From JBMNHG01 sp045627705 (GTDB taxonomy: Bacteria > Verrucomicrobiota > Kiritimatiellia > RFP12 > JBMNHG01), in the NCBI GenBank assembly GCA_045627705.1, contig JAZQOE010000030.1, positions 1 through 5,724 on the forward strand: a DNA stretch of 5,724 nucleotides. Reading direction: 5' to 3'. Positions 5,584-5,724 of the stretch are shown piece after piece; positions within the stretch are counted from its first letter, which is position 1, and each line of letters begins with the position of its first letter. Made by a program: the position numbers and the translations under genes. Below the pieces are notes generated by a model. That model had not been told where the DNA came from and ran no database searches. It saw nothing but the letters and a program-made list of their open reading frames with translations.

Positions 5584-5698
5584 ATAACTGAACAGCGCCA
5601 GATCGATCGCGTCGAACAATTCGATCACATCGATCATCTCGACATGATCGAATTGTTCGATTTGATCGACATGATCGACCAAAAGCTCCGCGGCAGCA
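5584..5698 (+). repeat. GATC/TCGA-rich direct repeat, copy 2 (long form)
   Basis: This is the longer copy of the repeat at 74-161 in the same orientation, with 27 extra bases at 5651-5677. The 10-base word GACATGATCG occurs at both 5641-5650 and 5668-5677, exactly flanking the extra unit, so the short copy can be explained by slippage or deletion between these words (or the long copy by the reverse). The unit begins 5 bases after the stop of the YggU gene, so it will be transcribed in the operon's 3' end unless termination occurs within it. Confidence 0.85.
5603..5669. other. Long hairpin in repeat copy 2
   Basis: Bases 5612-5627 are a perfect 16-base inverted match to 5645-5660. The pairing resumes for six more bases (5603-5608 with 5664-5669) after a 3x3 internal loop that as RNA could contain two G-U wobbles. 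The terminal loop is 17 bases. An alternative small hairpin (5631-5637 with 5644-5650) competes with it. There is no T-tract directly after the stem, so it is not a classical terminator, but it is well placed to protect or end the operon mRNA. Confidence 0.75.
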
Positions 5699-5710
5699 AA
5701 TGGTGGGCAC

Positions 5711-5724
5711 AATCGGGGACACAC
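5711..5724 (+). repeat. GGGGACA-type terminal motif, copy 2 (cut by window end)
   Basis: AATCGGGGACACAC shares the CGGGGACA core with 51-58, in the same orientation, and begins 12 bases after repeat copy 2. It resembles borders of RAYT/IS200-like-associated intergenic elements as I recall them. The rest lies outside the window. Confidence 0.4.

Noticed and set aside
5603..5669. Classical intrinsic terminator for the operon
   Set aside because: The stem is AT/GC-mixed with a 17-base loop and no T-run directly after it, so it was annotated only as a hairpin.
74..5698. CRISPR array or tandem-repeat locus
   Set aside because: There are only two copies 5.5 kb apart, with genes between them and no spacer-repeat periodicity or cas gene.
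5497..5724. 75-codon minus-strand open frame through repeat copy 2 into the YggU gene
   Set aside because: It runs antisense over the conserved end of the YggU gene and starts at the window edge. The acidic VDH/IEQFDH-like sequence follows from the GATC-rich repeat. The possible coding origin of the repeat is kept as a separate low-interest finding.

Overview
The window is GC-rich bacterial chromosome, except for a very AT-rich first 50 bases. It holds six complete protein genes and a repeat family at both edges. A TIGR02757/DUF2400 protein, a stand-alone CoaC, a lipoprotein-type sialate O-acetylesterase, RNase HIII and GGGGACA-type intergenic repeats together suggest the PVC superphylum (Kiritimatiellota/Lentisphaerota/Verrucomicrobiota). 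This is an inference from gene content; no rRNA or other marker gene is present to prove it.

Layout. Bases 1-292 carry no gene I can support. They hold an AT-rich hairpin, a GGGGACA motif, copy 1 of a GATC/TCGA-rich repeat (74-161), and two GC-rich hairpins that lie beyond the stop of the first gene. A leftward gene (985-293, minus strand) encodes the TIGR02757 protein. A 146-base divergent intergenic region follows, with a good sigma70-like promoter facing right. Five rightward genes then run with gaps of 25, 45 and 22 bases and a final 4-base ATGA overlap: coaC-like flavoprotein, sialate O-acetylesterase, dut, rnhC, and a YggU/DUF167 gene. They are probably one operon. After the last stop comes copy 2 of the repeat (5584-5698), which is longer and can form a long hairpin, and then a second GGGGACA motif cut by the window end.

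How the genes fit together. dut keeps dUTP out of DNA and RNase HIII removes RNA:DNA hybrids and misincorporated ribonucleotides, so the 3' half of the operon looks like nucleic-acid housekeeping. coaC supplies the decarboxylation step of coenzyme A synthesis, but no coaB follows it. The exported sialate O-acetylesterase is the outlier: a glycan-degradation enzyme inside a housekeeping cluster. I see no phage defence system, CRISPR array, tRNA or rRNA. The least explained element is the repeat pair at the two edges.
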